Origin: Chitinophaga costaii
Lineage (GTDB): Bacteria > Bacteroidota > Bacteroidia > Chitinophagales > Chitinophagaceae
Direction of reading: 5' to 3'
DNA: 64,000 nucleotides
Assembly (NCBI RefSeq): GCF_900094705.1
Contig: NZ_FMAR01000002.1
Span: forward strand, 186,001 to 250,000
Positions 8,286-16,241 of this stretch are shown piece after piece (position 1 is the first letter of the stretch; each line of letters begins with the position of its first letter). Made by a program: the position numbers and the translations under genes. Under the pieces are notes generated by a model that saw only the letters and a list, made by a program, of their open reading frames with translations, did no database searches and was not told the origin of the DNA.

Positions 8286-9428
8286 TTATAATCTTTCCTG
8301 GTGTCGCAGCCATCTTTCCGGCATTTCATTATTGCTGGCCAGCAGGTAGTCGTGGTGAGAGCAGGGTACAAAGTCTTTGCCTGGCAATTGCATCCACCAG
8401 CGCTGTGTTTTTTTGCTTTTCAGAAATATGGTTTCTATATCGGCACCAGCAATGTGAAATTCCCAAAACGATTCCCGGTCTTTCAGGTCGGCTTCGCGGT
8501 TTTTCACTGCGCGGCCATCTATGAAGTACCAAAGCATTTGCGATATCTGTTTTGCCGTCATAAGATTTTTATCGGCGGCTACCTTATAACCGTATATACC
8601 AAAAGTGCTCAGGCGGCTGCTCATGCCGGCGTAGCGCGCCAGGGTGCAGGCTTCCTCACCGGAGAGTCCATTGGGCGAAATGGCGGTAGCTGGCGCATCG
8701 CCGGCGCGTAGCACGTTCATGTCCAAACTAAACAGGTCGGTGTGGCGTAGCACGGGTTCTATCTCTTCAAGGTTTTCGCGTACGCGGCCCAGGCGGTAAC
8801 AGTCGAAACGAAGTTTATCCAGCGTTTCCAACATCTGGGGATGCACGTAGTAACTCTGGAAGGCCAGGTGATTATAATGTTTAATGTAATTAGGCTGTTC
8901 TGTGAGCATGTCCATTAGAAAACCATGGTCCCGGCGTGGGGAGGCTTCCTGGAGGTCAATGAGGGCATCGGCGACGGTGGCTTCAATGATAAATTGGCGG
9001 GAGGCGTAGGCCTGGTATTGGCCGTAGGTAAGATCGTGTGAGCCGCCCAGGATGACGATGGTTTTGCCGGCGCTGATAAGGGGGCTGAGAACTTCGGTCA
9101 GCGCGGTATAGGCATCGCCCAAACCCTTTCCTGGCAAGAGATTCCCGATATCGGCTAAATGCACATCTGTGTGCCAGTAATATAAATTGTAAAGTTCACG
9201 ACGAATGGCGTTAGGGCCTTCAGGGCCGGTACGTGGTGGAAAGCTGCCCCGTTCCTCACCTACACCCAGCAAGATAATGTCTGCCTTATCCAGATCGGGA
9301 AAAAGCGTTTCCGTTTCATAGGTATCAATTACGCCGCCTATTTGCACGGCTTCGTATTCCTGGTCATCGTTCAACCAGTTTTTAGATACAGGCTCAATAA
9401 AATCTTGTAAATGCGTCAAATCTGCCAT
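8286..9428 (-). CDS. Arginase/formimidoylglutamase-family protein with degenerate metal site
   Basis: The 380-residue protein belongs to the ureohydrolase superfamily: LLGVGEERGSFPPRTGP, the ILGGSHDLTYG motif (residues 128-132 GGSHD) and SLDMNVLRAGDAPA are recognisable. Active arginases bind two manganese ions through GGxHx, DAHxD and DxDxxDP. Here the second motif reads DALID (154-158, His to Leu) and the third DMNVLRAGD, so several ligands are missing. Bacteroidota carry such a family, often annotated formimidoylglutamase; from the motifs I would not assume catalysis. TAGGTTTG at 9452-9459 supports the start. Confidence 0.8.
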   Translation of the reverse strand: MADLTHLQDFIEPVSKNWLNDDQEYEAVQIGGVIDTYETETLFPDLDKADIILLGVGEERGSFPPRTGPEGPNAIRRELYNLYYWHTDVHLADIGNLLPGKGLGDAYTALTEVLSPLISAGKTIVILGGSHDLTYGQYQAYASRQFIIEATVADALIDLQEASPRRDHGFLMDMLTEQPNYIKHYNHLAFQSYYVHPQMLETLDKLRFDCYRLGRVRENLEEIEPVLRHTDLFSLDMNVLRAGDAPATAISPNGLSGEEACTLARYAGMSSRLSTFGIYGYKVAADKNLMTAKQISQMLWYFIDGRAVKNREADLKDRESFWEFHIAGADIETIFLKSKKTQRWWMQLPGKDFVPCSHHDYLLASNNEMPERWLRHQERL

Positions 9429-9451
9429 CAGATAAACCAGTTGTTTGCCGG

Positions 9452-9459
9452 CAAACCTA
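9452..9459 (-). promoter_or_regulatory. Promoter -7 element of the arginase-family gene
   Basis: TAGGTTTG on the minus strand, about 21 bases of leader before the ATG at 9428. Confidence 0.55.
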
Positions 9460-9540
9460 CAACAAGAATTTTAAAACACGAATTACAGGAAAGACTATAG
9501 CGTGCGTGCTACTTGAAAAAGAAAGGTATAGGCCCTCGTG

Positions 9541-9789
9541 TTAGTTTTTATGTACAATAAACTCGAAAGGCTTTGGTGTTTTCCGTGCAAAAGCTTTCAG
9601 CAGCGTGCTGCGTTTGTTGCTGATGCGGGTTTTGTTGCAATCCACCACTTCCGTTATACTCACCACATAGTCCATCGTTTCAATTATGCTCAACATCTCA
9701 CTGATCTGTTTTACCGCAGATTGAATCTGTTGTTCATTATAACGATCTTCGTGTAGTAAGATCAATAAATCTCTTTCTACCGGTTTCAT
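9541..9789 (-). CDS. Small hypothetical protein (82 residues)
   Basis: I do not recognise the family. The protein is soluble and mixed helical/strand, opens with KPVERDLLILLHEDRYNEQQIQSAV and ends FEFIVHKN. The amino acid composition looks like a genuine protein, it has a clear ATG, and it lies between two same-strand minus genes in an otherwise empty gap, so I prefer it to the overlapping plus frame at 9538-9756, which is rich in His/Phe like an antisense shadow. No promoter match was found. Confidence 0.55.
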   Translation of the reverse strand: MKPVERDLLILLHEDRYNEQQIQSAVKQISEMLSIIETMDYVVSITEVVDCNKTRISNKRSTLLKAFARKTPKPFEFIVHKN

Positions 9790-9871
9790 GGAAATAAATT
9801 TGTTTGTCCTTTAGAATAATTTCTGTTCCACAGGCGCTTTCATCGGAATAAGGATAGTCAGTAAATAATGA

Positions 9872-9991
9872 TTAATGCATGCGCTTTTTGTTCATCGTGG
9901 GACACCCGCAATCGTTCTTTTTCAGGACGCTACATGATTCACAAAATAAACTTCCACACAAACAAAGGATCAGTATCCATTTAATTTTCAT
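9872..9991 (-). CDS. Small lipoprotein (39 residues)
   Basis: Starting at the ATG at 9991, the product is a short hydrophobic leader (MKIKWILILCLCGSLFCESC) with possible lipobox cysteines, then a basic tail VLKKNDCGCPTMNKKRMH. Tiny lipoproteins ending in a C-x-C-P plus Lys/Arg tail are frequent in Bacteroidota and are usually missed. The longer frame to 10063 adds non-lipoprotein sequence. A weak promoter (TTG, 18 bases, TAAACTGC) lies just upstream. The function is unknown. Confidence 0.55.
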   Translation of the reverse strand: MKIKWILILCLCGSLFCESCSVLKKNDCGCPTMNKKRMH

Positions 9992-10139
9992 ACTGCAGTT
10001 TAAGATTCTTCTCACTCTTCCAAGTACTATTAAAGTGTCAATTTTAAAAAAAGGTACTGCCAACGGAATAAAGGAATTTACAATTTCTTAACTGGAATTC
10101 TTCTAATTTAGAACTAAATTCGCAGAAAATTAACATTTT

Positions 10140-11255
10140 TTGTCCACACCTTTCCCGCCTGTAAAGATTCTGATAGTCCCGCTGGACTGGGGTCTTGGTC
10201 ATGCCACACGCGACATTCCTATTATTCATGAACTATTAAACGCTGGCTGTACGGTACTTATTGCCGCTGAGGGGAAACATGCCGCATTATTGAGTCAGGA
10301 GTTTCCACAATTGACCATTCTTCCCTTGAGAGGCTACCGCATTGCCTATGCGCAAAAAGGTAAGTTCTTCGGACTCAAGATTATACAACAAATACCCCAA
10401 ATATTGAGTGCTATACGCAATGAGCGGCGCTGGCTCCGCGCGTTGCTAAAAACCCACCAGGTAGACGCCGTGATCTCCGACAATCGGTTTGGGCTTTATC
10501 ACAAAGATTTTCCCACGGTAATTATTTCCCACCAGTTGCTGATCAAAACGCCCTATGGCGGATGGCCGGAACGGTGGTTAAAGGCCTTGAATTACCGTTA
10601 TATCCGCAAATACCGGCATTGTTGGGTGCCCGACTATGCTGGGGCTAACAATCTTTCCGGCGAATTGTCGCACCCCCACCCGCTGCCGCCCAATGTGCAG
10701 TACCTGGGCTGCCTGTCGCGCTTTGAGCTACAAGAAAATGTGCCGCAGCAATACGACTTGCTAGTCCTGATTTCCGGCCCGGAACCACAACGCACCAACC
10801 TGGAAAACCTGGTGTTATCACAAATACGCCACCTGCCCATCAAAGCGCTGATCGTAAGCGGAAAGCCCGGCACGCCGGAAATGACCCAGGTATCGGACAG
10901 TGTGCAACAGGTAAATCATATGAACGCCACACAACTGAACGAGGCCATGCAGGCAGCAGCCATGGTGCTGAGCCGATCTGGCTATACCACATTGATGGAT
11001 TTGACCAAACTAAACAAAAAGGCCATCCTAGTGCCTACTCCTGGCCAGTCTGAACAAGTATACCTGGGCGAGTGGCTGATGGAAAAGGGATATTTTTATA
11101 GCGTAAAACAGGAAGATTTCGACTTGGTAAAAGTATTGGAAGCGGTAAAAACCTTCCCTTTCAAATCTTTTGGTAAACTGGACATGGACATCTATAAAGG
11201 CATTGTCCGTGATTTTGCGCAGGAAGTGAAAGATAGCAAGCTGGCGGGGAGGTGA
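10140..11255 (+). CDS. GT-B glycosyltransferase, MurG/GT28-like
   Basis: The 371-residue protein resembles UDP-sugar glycosyltransferases of the MurG type. The N-terminal donor/acceptor domain begins KILIVPLDWGLGHATRDIP, and the C-terminal domain carries the nucleotide-sugar signature with VLSRSGYTTLMDL and VPTPGQSEQVYLG. The start is a TTG at 10140; no ATG lies close, and the conserved N-terminus begins eight residues later. A near-consensus -7 box (TAAATTCG, 10115-10122) precedes it. Acceptor and product are not inferable. It is monocistronic, ending at a bidirectional terminator. Confidence 0.8.
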   Translation: MSTPFPPVKILIVPLDWGLGHATRDIPIIHELLNAGCTVLIAAEGKHAALLSQEFPQLTILPLRGYRIAYAQKGKFFGLKIIQQIPQILSAIRNERRWLRALLKTHQVDAVISDNRFGLYHKDFPTVIISHQLLIKTPYGGWPERWLKALNYRYIRKYRHCWVPDYAGANNLSGELSHPHPLPPNVQYLGCLSRFELQENVPQQYDLLVLISGPEPQRTNLENLVLSQIRHLPIKALIVSGKPGTPEMTQVSDSVQQVNHMNATQLNEAMQAAAMVLSRSGYTTLMDLTKLNKKAILVPTPGQSEQVYLGEWLMEKGYFYSVKQEDFDLVKVLEAVKTFPFKSFGKLDMDIYKGIVRDFAQEVKDSKLAGR

Positions 11256-11279
11256 TACATAATTGGCAAATTTATAAAG

Positions 11280-11308
11280 ACGGGCATCCTTCACGATGCC
11301 CGTTTTTA
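11280..11308. terminator. Bidirectional terminator between glycosyltransferase and arsC-like gene
   Basis: ACGGGCATC (11280-11288) pairs with GATGCCCGT (11295-11303), with T-runs on both strands. Confidence 0.8.
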
Positions 11309-11318
11309 TCGTTAAAAG

Positions 11319-11678
11319 CTATGCAGTGGCCTCTACCAGCCCAGCTATGGCATCCTTGCCATTGCCAATAAATATCTGATTGCCCACAATTGTTACCGGG
11401 CGTTTTAAAAAAGAGTATTCTTCCAGGATAAGATTTTTATAATCATCTTCGGTAAGTTGTTTTTCGTGCAGGCCCCGTGAGCGGTACTGCTGGGATTTAC
11501 GACTGAACAGGGCTTCATAACTGCCAACCAGTTTATGCATTTCCTCCAATTGCTCGGAAGTGATCTTTTCGGTCTTGATATTTTGCAAGGTAAAGCCCTT
11601 AGATGGCAGACCGGCGGCATCGATAATTTTTTTGCAGGTGCTGCACGTGGAAAGATGATAACATTTATTCATGCGCAT
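11319..11678 (-). CDS. ArsC/Spx-family thioredoxin-fold protein
   Basis: This 119-residue protein (117 if the second ATG at 11672 is used) has the ArsC/Spx fold: a CxxC near the N-terminus (STCSTCKKI), a central FTLQNIKTEKIT segment, the RKSQQYRSRGL region and RPVTIVGN with its cis-Pro. The family includes glutaredoxin-linked arsenate reductases and the regulator Spx. No arsenic resistance genes are nearby, so arsenate reduction is only one option. An exact -7 box at 11691-11698 places the start here rather than at the long frame's 11789. Confidence 0.8.
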   Translation of the reverse strand: MRMNKCYHLSTCSTCKKIIDAAGLPSKGFTLQNIKTEKITSEQLEEMHKLVGSYEALFSRKSQQYRSRGLHEKQLTEDDYKNLILEEYSFLKRPVTIVGNQIFIGNGKDAIAGLVEATA

Positions 11679-11690
11679 GATAATTTTGCG

Positions 11691-11698
11691 CAAAGATA
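11691..11698 (-). promoter_or_regulatory. Promoter -7 element of the arsC-like gene
   Basis: TATCTTTG on the minus strand, about 10 bases of predicted leader before the ATG at 11678. Confidence 0.55.
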
Positions 11699-11783
11699 CT
11701 AAAAGCCAGCATGGGCGGCAGCCACAGGGGTTCACGTATAACTTGGTTTTGTGTATTACCTGAAAAACGTGTAGGTTTATCGC

Positions 11784-14594
11784 ATGCAAAAGAAATTGTT
11801 TTTACTGGATGCCATGGCCCTCATTTACCGGGCTTATTATGCACTGATCCGTAATCCACGGCTCACCAGCAAAGGGCGCAACACCAATGCGCAATTTGGA
11901 TTTACCACTACCCTGCTAGATCTGATCAATAAAGAAAATCCTACCCACATGGCGGTGGCTTTTGATACGCTGGCGCCTACCGAACGACATACCACTTTCA
12001 CCGAATACAAAGCCAACCGCGAAGACGCTCCGGAAGACCTGATGGCCGCACTGCCAGATATAAAACGCATTATTGAAGGCTTTAACATACCGGTGATAGA
12101 AGTAGACGGTTATGAAGCAGATGATGTGATCGGCACCCTGGCCTGGCAGGCCGGCGATGCGGGCTACGACGTATTTATGGTAACGCCAGATAAAGACTAT
12201 GGCCAGTTGGTACGCCCCAACGTAAAAATCTGGAAACCGCCTTACATGGGCAGCAAAGAAGAAGTGATGGGGCCGGAAGAAATATGCGCAAAATGGCAGA
12301 TCAGGGATGTACACCAGGTGATAGACATCCTGGGCCTGATGGGCGATGCGGTGGATAACATCCCAGGTATTGCCGGGGTGGGAGAAAAAACGGCCATGAA
12401 GCTGCTGGCGGAATACCATAGCCTTGAAAATGTGTTGGAAAATGCCGACAAGATTGGCGGTAAAATGGGAGAGAAAATTAAAGCGGGCCGAGACAATGCC
12501 CTGCTCTCAAAACAACTGGCCACTATTATCACCGATGTGCCGGTTAGCTTCCATGAAGAACAATTTTGCCTGAAAGCGCCCGATAAAGAAAAACTTGCGG
12601 CTGTTTTCAATGAGTTGGAATTCAGAAACCTTAGCAAACGAATTTTGGGAGAGCCTGCTGAAATACCCGCCAAAGCCCGGGTACAACAGACGGATCTTTT
12701 TGGTCAGATAGTAGAAAATTCCGCCGCTGAAGCACCTTTGCCAGTGGTGGAAGAGCCGGGAGTAGACGTATACCGCGCTGAGAACAATATTAACAACACT
12801 CCGCATGATTATAAACTAGCCCAAGCGCCTGAGGCGCTAAAAGCCTTATTAGATGAACTACTGCGGCATGACGAGGTATCCTTTGATACGGAAACTACCG
12901 GTACAGATCCAAATAATGTGAGTATTGTAGGTATGAGCTTTTCGGTAAAAAGCGGGGAAGGCTGGTATGTACCTATACCCGAAGAGCGCGAAGCTGCCAT
13001 TGCTATCCTGCAGGTCTTTCAGCCTCTGTTCGACCGCGAAGATGTAACCATTATTGGTCAAAATATCAAGTACGACCTGATTGTACTGAAATGGTATGGC
13101 TTTACCCTGAAAGGCAAACTCTTCGACACCATGCTGGCTCACTACCTCATAGAGCCAGAAGGCCGGCGCGGCATGGATTTACTCAGCGCTCAATACCTTC
13201 ATTATGAACCGGTACACATTGAAGAGCTGATTGGCAAAAAAGGCAAAGGTCAGGGCAATATGCGGGATGTGGAAGTGGAAAAGATTAAAGATTATGCAGC
13301 AGAAGACGCAGATATTACCTTGCAGCTGAAGGAAAAGTTTATTCCTTTACTTACCGCGCGCACGGTGGAAAAGGTGTTTTATGAAGTAGAAACACCGCTG
13401 GTAAAAGTGTTGACCGACATGGAGTATGAAGGTATTAAAATAGACATCAACGTATTGCAGGATTATTCCAGAGAGTTGGAGACCGAGATCAAGCGGGCAG
13501 AAGAAAGCGTGTACAGCCAGGCTGGCGTGCGCTTTAACCTGGCGTCGCCCAAACAACTGGGAGAAGTATTGTTTGAAAAACTGCAATTGGACCCCAAGGC
13601 TAAGAAAACCCGCACAGGGCAGTATGCCACCGGAGAAGATGTGTTGTCCAGGCTTGCTAACAAACACCAGATTGTGGAAGATATCCTGGTATTCCGTGAA
13701 CTGAGCAAATTGAAATCTACTTACGTAGATGCGTTGCCGTTAATGATTAACCGGCGTACAGGCCGGGTGCATACTTCCTACAACCAGGCAGTAGCGGTAA
13801 CCGGACGTTTAAGTTCCAACAATCCTAACCTGCAGAACATACCCATCCGTACCGACCGTGGGCGTGAGGTGCGAAAAGCTTTTGTACCCAGGGATGCGGA
13901 GCATATGCTGGTTTCGGCGGATTACTCGCAGATAGAATTGCGCATCATTGCAGCCATTAGTGAAGATGCGCAGATGCTCTCCGCCTTCCGTGAAGGGTTA
14001 GACATACATGCTGCCACTGCGGCCAAGGTATATGGTGTGGAAATAGACGCCGTAACACCTGAAATGCGACGTAACGCGAAAAGTGTAAACTTCGGTATAA
14101 TTTACGGGGTAAGTGCTTTTGGATTGTCGGAAAACCTGGGCATTGCACGCAGCGAGGCCAAATTACTTATCGACAACTATTTTGCCCAATACCCGGCTAT
14201 TAAACAATATATGGAAGACCAGATAACTTCCGCACAGCGCAAGGGTTATGTAGAAACCTTGCTGGGCCGTAAACGCTGGCTAAAAGATATTAATTCTTCC
14301 AATGCCGTGGTACGGGGTTATGCAGAGCGCAATGCCATCAATATGCCTATACAGGGAACAGCGGCAGACATGATCAAACTGGCCATGATATCCATTCATG
14401 ATACCTTTAAAAAAGAAGGGCTTCGCTCCCGTATGATCCTGCAAGTACACGATGAGTTAGTGTTTGACGTACACCAATCAGAACTGGAAATTGTGAAACC
14501 CATTATCCTGGAGGGTATGCGCAATGCCATGCCCTTGGCCGTTCCCATTGATGCGGAGTTAGGTGTGGGTGCAAACTGGTTGCAGGCTCACTAA
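11784..14594 (+). CDS. polA: DNA polymerase I
   Basis: At 936 residues this is a full-length family A polymerase for gap filling and primer removal. The N-terminal 5'-3' nuclease domain covers about residues 1-290 (LFLLDAMALIYRAYYAL, GLMGDAVDNIPGIAGVGEKTA). The proofreading domain is apparently active, with DTETTG at Asp368/Glu370. The polymerase domain has motif A DYSQIELR (Asp713), motif B RRNAKSVNFGIIYG and motif C VHDELVF (Asp890). A near-consensus box TAGGTTTA (11772-11779) lies only a few bases upstream of the ATG, hinting at a very short leader. A terminator follows. Confidence 0.97.
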   Translation: MQKKLFLLDAMALIYRAYYALIRNPRLTSKGRNTNAQFGFTTTLLDLINKENPTHMAVAFDTLAPTERHTTFTEYKANREDAPEDLMAALPDIKRIIEGFNIPVIEVDGYEADDVIGTLAWQAGDAGYDVFMVTPDKDYGQLVRPNVKIWKPPYMGSKEEVMGPEEICAKWQIRDVHQVIDILGLMGDAVDNIPGIAGVGEKTAMKLLAEYHSLENVLENADKIGGKMGEKIKAGRDNALLSKQLATIITDVPVSFHEEQFCLKAPDKEKLAAVFNELEFRNLSKRILGEPAEIPAKARVQQTDLFGQIVENSAAEAPLPVVEEPGVDVYRAENNINNTPHDYKLAQAPEALKALLDELLRHDEVSFDTETTGTDPNNVSIVGMSFSVKSGEGWYVPIPEEREAAIAILQVFQPLFDREDVTIIGQNIKYDLIVLKWYGFTLKGKLFDTMLAHYLIEPEGRRGMDLLSAQYLHYEPVHIEELIGKKGKGQGNMRDVEVEKIKDYAAEDADITLQLKEKFIPLLTARTVEKVFYEVETPLVKVLTDMEYEGIKIDINVLQDYSRELETEIKRAEESVYSQAGVRFNLASPKQLGEVLFEKLQLDPKAKKTRTGQYATGEDVLSRLANKHQIVEDILVFRELSKLKSTYVDALPLMINRRTGRVHTSYNQAVAVTGRLSSNNPNLQNIPIRTDRGREVRKAFVPRDAEHMLVSADYSQIELRIIAAISEDAQMLSAFREGLDIHAATAAKVYGVEIDAVTPEMRRNAKSVNFGIIYGVSAFGLSENLGIARSEAKLLIDNYFAQYPAIKQYMEDQITSAQRKGYVETLLGRKRWLKDINSSNAVVRGYAERNAINMPIQGTAADMIKLAMISIHDTFKKEGLRSRMILQVHDELVFDVHQSELEIVKPIILEGMRNAMPLAVPIDAELGVGANWLQAH

Positions 14595-14622
14595 ACAAGC
14601 ATTGATACTACAAACATATCAT

Positions 14623-14652
14623 GGAAGTGTACATCAAAACACTTCCTTTTTT
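14623..14652 (+). terminator. Terminator of polA
   Basis: GGAAGTGT (14623-14630) pairs with ACACTTCC (14639-14646), followed by six T. Confidence 0.8.
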
Positions 14653-14784
14653 ATGGTGTGATGCTATGAAGTATCAAATTTATATTGTACTTTTTTGGTA
14701 CCATAAATCGTAAACCAGTTTTACTAAATAAACAAGGCAGCCTGATAGAAAACCTATAATTAACGAATCACCGTTTAATATAAA

Positions 14785-15333
14785 ATGCAAACCTCAAGAC
14801 TACATTTAATATTCTGCAAGCTGGAATATTTTGAAGCTTTGTTGCATGGTCCACAGCATCTGGCTGAACTGCTTGCGATAAAAATTCCGGAGCATTGGCC
14901 ACCGTACACTGAATTGGTGCTGGTGGCTTATGACAAGCTGCGCAACCATCCCGAACTGGATGGCTGGTTCTTTTACCTGGTTGTGCATAAAACAGATCGT
15001 ACGCTTATTGGTACCGGTGGGTTTAAGTCGCTGCCCGATGCCAATGGGGTCGTGGAGGTAGGCTATGAAGTTCAGGAAGATTACCGGGAGCAGGGCTATG
15101 GCACCGAACTGTTGGAAGCCCTTATCGATTATGCATTTGCGCATGCAGCGGTAACTGAAGTAATTGCGCATACACTGGAAGAATATAATGCTACGGTTAA
15201 GGTGTTACAGAAATGCGGTCTCACCTTTGCCGGCAGTATGCCTACTGACGATGAACCCCTGTGGCGCTGGTCGCTGCGGCGGGAAGTATACGAACGTAAA
15301 GTTATTACCCAAACGGAAAAAATATTGAGTTAA
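14785..15333 (+). CDS. GNAT-family N-acetyltransferase
   Basis: This 182-residue protein has the RimJ/RimL-like GNAT layout: an N-terminal MQTSRLHLIF strand, a loop containing PEHWPPYTE, the central strand VVEVGYEVQEDYREQGYGTELL, in which R-E-Q-G-Y-G binds acetyl-CoA pyrophosphate, and the late N-x-x-T-V-K-V-L-Q-K-C-G-L helix. The substrate is unknown. It stands alone between the polA terminator and a convergent hypothetical gene and has no consensus promoter box. It differs from the GNAT at 623-1165 by more than a point mutation, so the two are separate subfamilies. Confidence 0.85.
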   Translation: MQTSRLHLIFCKLEYFEALLHGPQHLAELLAIKIPEHWPPYTELVLVAYDKLRNHPELDGWFFYLVVHKTDRTLIGTGGFKSLPDANGVVEVGYEVQEDYREQGYGTELLEALIDYAFAHAAVTEVIAHTLEEYNATVKVLQKCGLTFAGSMPTDDEPLWRWSLRREVYERKVITQTEKILS

Positions 15334-15350
15334 CCGCTATCCATCCTTTA

Positions 15351-15974
15351 TCAATAAAAATTTTCCCGCTCTACCTTAAAAGCCCGATCAAAATGATCTA
15401 CCACCTGTGCTGGTGGTGTAGTACCTGGTATCAACTGGCGCAGGGGTAGTATAATCTTTGGGAATTCATCCACAAAATCAAGGTGGCGGAATAATGGCAG
15501 GTTATGCACCTTCATCAGCGCTGTAAAAGCGGGTTGCTCATTACCCCAGAACTTTATGTATTTGCAACTGCTCACCGCCAGTTCTGTAAGTTGCTCGCGG
15601 GTATTGGAGAGCAGTCCAAATTCCAAGGCACAATCTTTCGTTAGCTCGGTTTGGTATTTAGAAAAATGTTGTAGGATGTAAGAAGTAGGTTGCAGGTTGG
15701 TGGTGAGGGTATCCTGCGCTGCTTCATTGTATACAGCACTGGCGCTTGCCGGAAACATGGCTGCCAGGGCCAGGAAGAGGTGCCAGAGCCTGGAATTATC
15801 CACATTGATCTCCGCATAAAATTTATAAGGCAGCTGCGGTGTATGATTGGGTTGCAAGGTGTAGCCGGGCCGGATATTGGCTTCCCGCCTTTTCTCTAGT
15901 ATTTCATCAATATCCGGCCTATCCGGCATCTCGTCGGGTGTAGGTACACGAAGGGTGATGGGCAGTTCTAACAT
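15351..15974 (-). CDS. Hypothetical protein (207 residues)
   Basis: I do not recognise the family. The protein is soluble, without signal peptide. It begins with a strand and a Pro-rich linker (MLELPITLRVPTPDEMPDRPD) followed by a charged helix, then an alpha-helical central region (WHLFLALAAMFPASASAVYNE) and a C-terminal part with LRQLIPGTTPPAQVVDHFDRAF. Start and length are unambiguous. It is convergent with the GNAT gene and divergent from a small membrane protein. Confidence 0.7.
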   Translation of the reverse strand: MLELPITLRVPTPDEMPDRPDIDEILEKRREANIRPGYTLQPNHTPQLPYKFYAEINVDNSRLWHLFLALAAMFPASASAVYNEAAQDTLTTNLQPTSYILQHFSKYQTELTKDCALEFGLLSNTREQLTELAVSSCKYIKFWGNEQPAFTALMKVHNLPLFRHLDFVDEFPKIILPLRQLIPGTTPPAQVVDHFDRAFKVERENFY

Positions 15975-15996
15975 GCAGCCAATATACGATGAATGT

Positions 15997-16004
15997 TATA
16001 TTTG
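15997..16004 (+). promoter_or_regulatory. Promoter -7 element of the small membrane protein gene
   Basis: TATATTTG on the plus strand; predicted transcription start near 16007, 19 bases before the GTG start at 16026. Confidence 0.5.
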
Positions 16005-16025
16005 TGACGTATAAATCATCCTAAT

Positions 16026-16178
16026 GTGCAATCATCAAGAACTTACCACTCGTTATGGCCACACTGGATAGCATTTATTGTAGGCTTTTCAATTTTACTG
16101 GCAACTTCCAGCGCAGGTGTGCTATTTACCTTTATAAAAGTGATGAGCGGGCTTGCAAATATGCCCGTTGATGAGTAG
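16026..16178 (+). CDS. Small single-pass membrane protein (50 residues, GTG start)
   Basis: An unlisted frame runs from GTG at 16026 to TAG at 16176-16178. The product has a polar N-terminus (VQSSRTYHS), aromatic belt residues (LWPHW), one clear hydrophobic helix of about 20 residues (IAFIVGFSILLATSSAGVLF), then a short tail ending NMPVDE. The fit between an exact -7 box 22 bases upstream and a transmembrane-helix frame argues that it is real. It precedes the GH9 gene by 63 bases on the same strand and might be co-transcribed. The function is unknown. Confidence 0.5.
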   Translation: MQSSRTYHSLWPHWIAFIVGFSILLATSSAGVLFTFIKVMSGLANMPVDE

Positions 16179-16241
16179 CTTGTTAGCCCCCGGCTAAGAG
16201 GGCCCGAATGATTTGCTTGTTTCTAAATACGTACTAACAAC

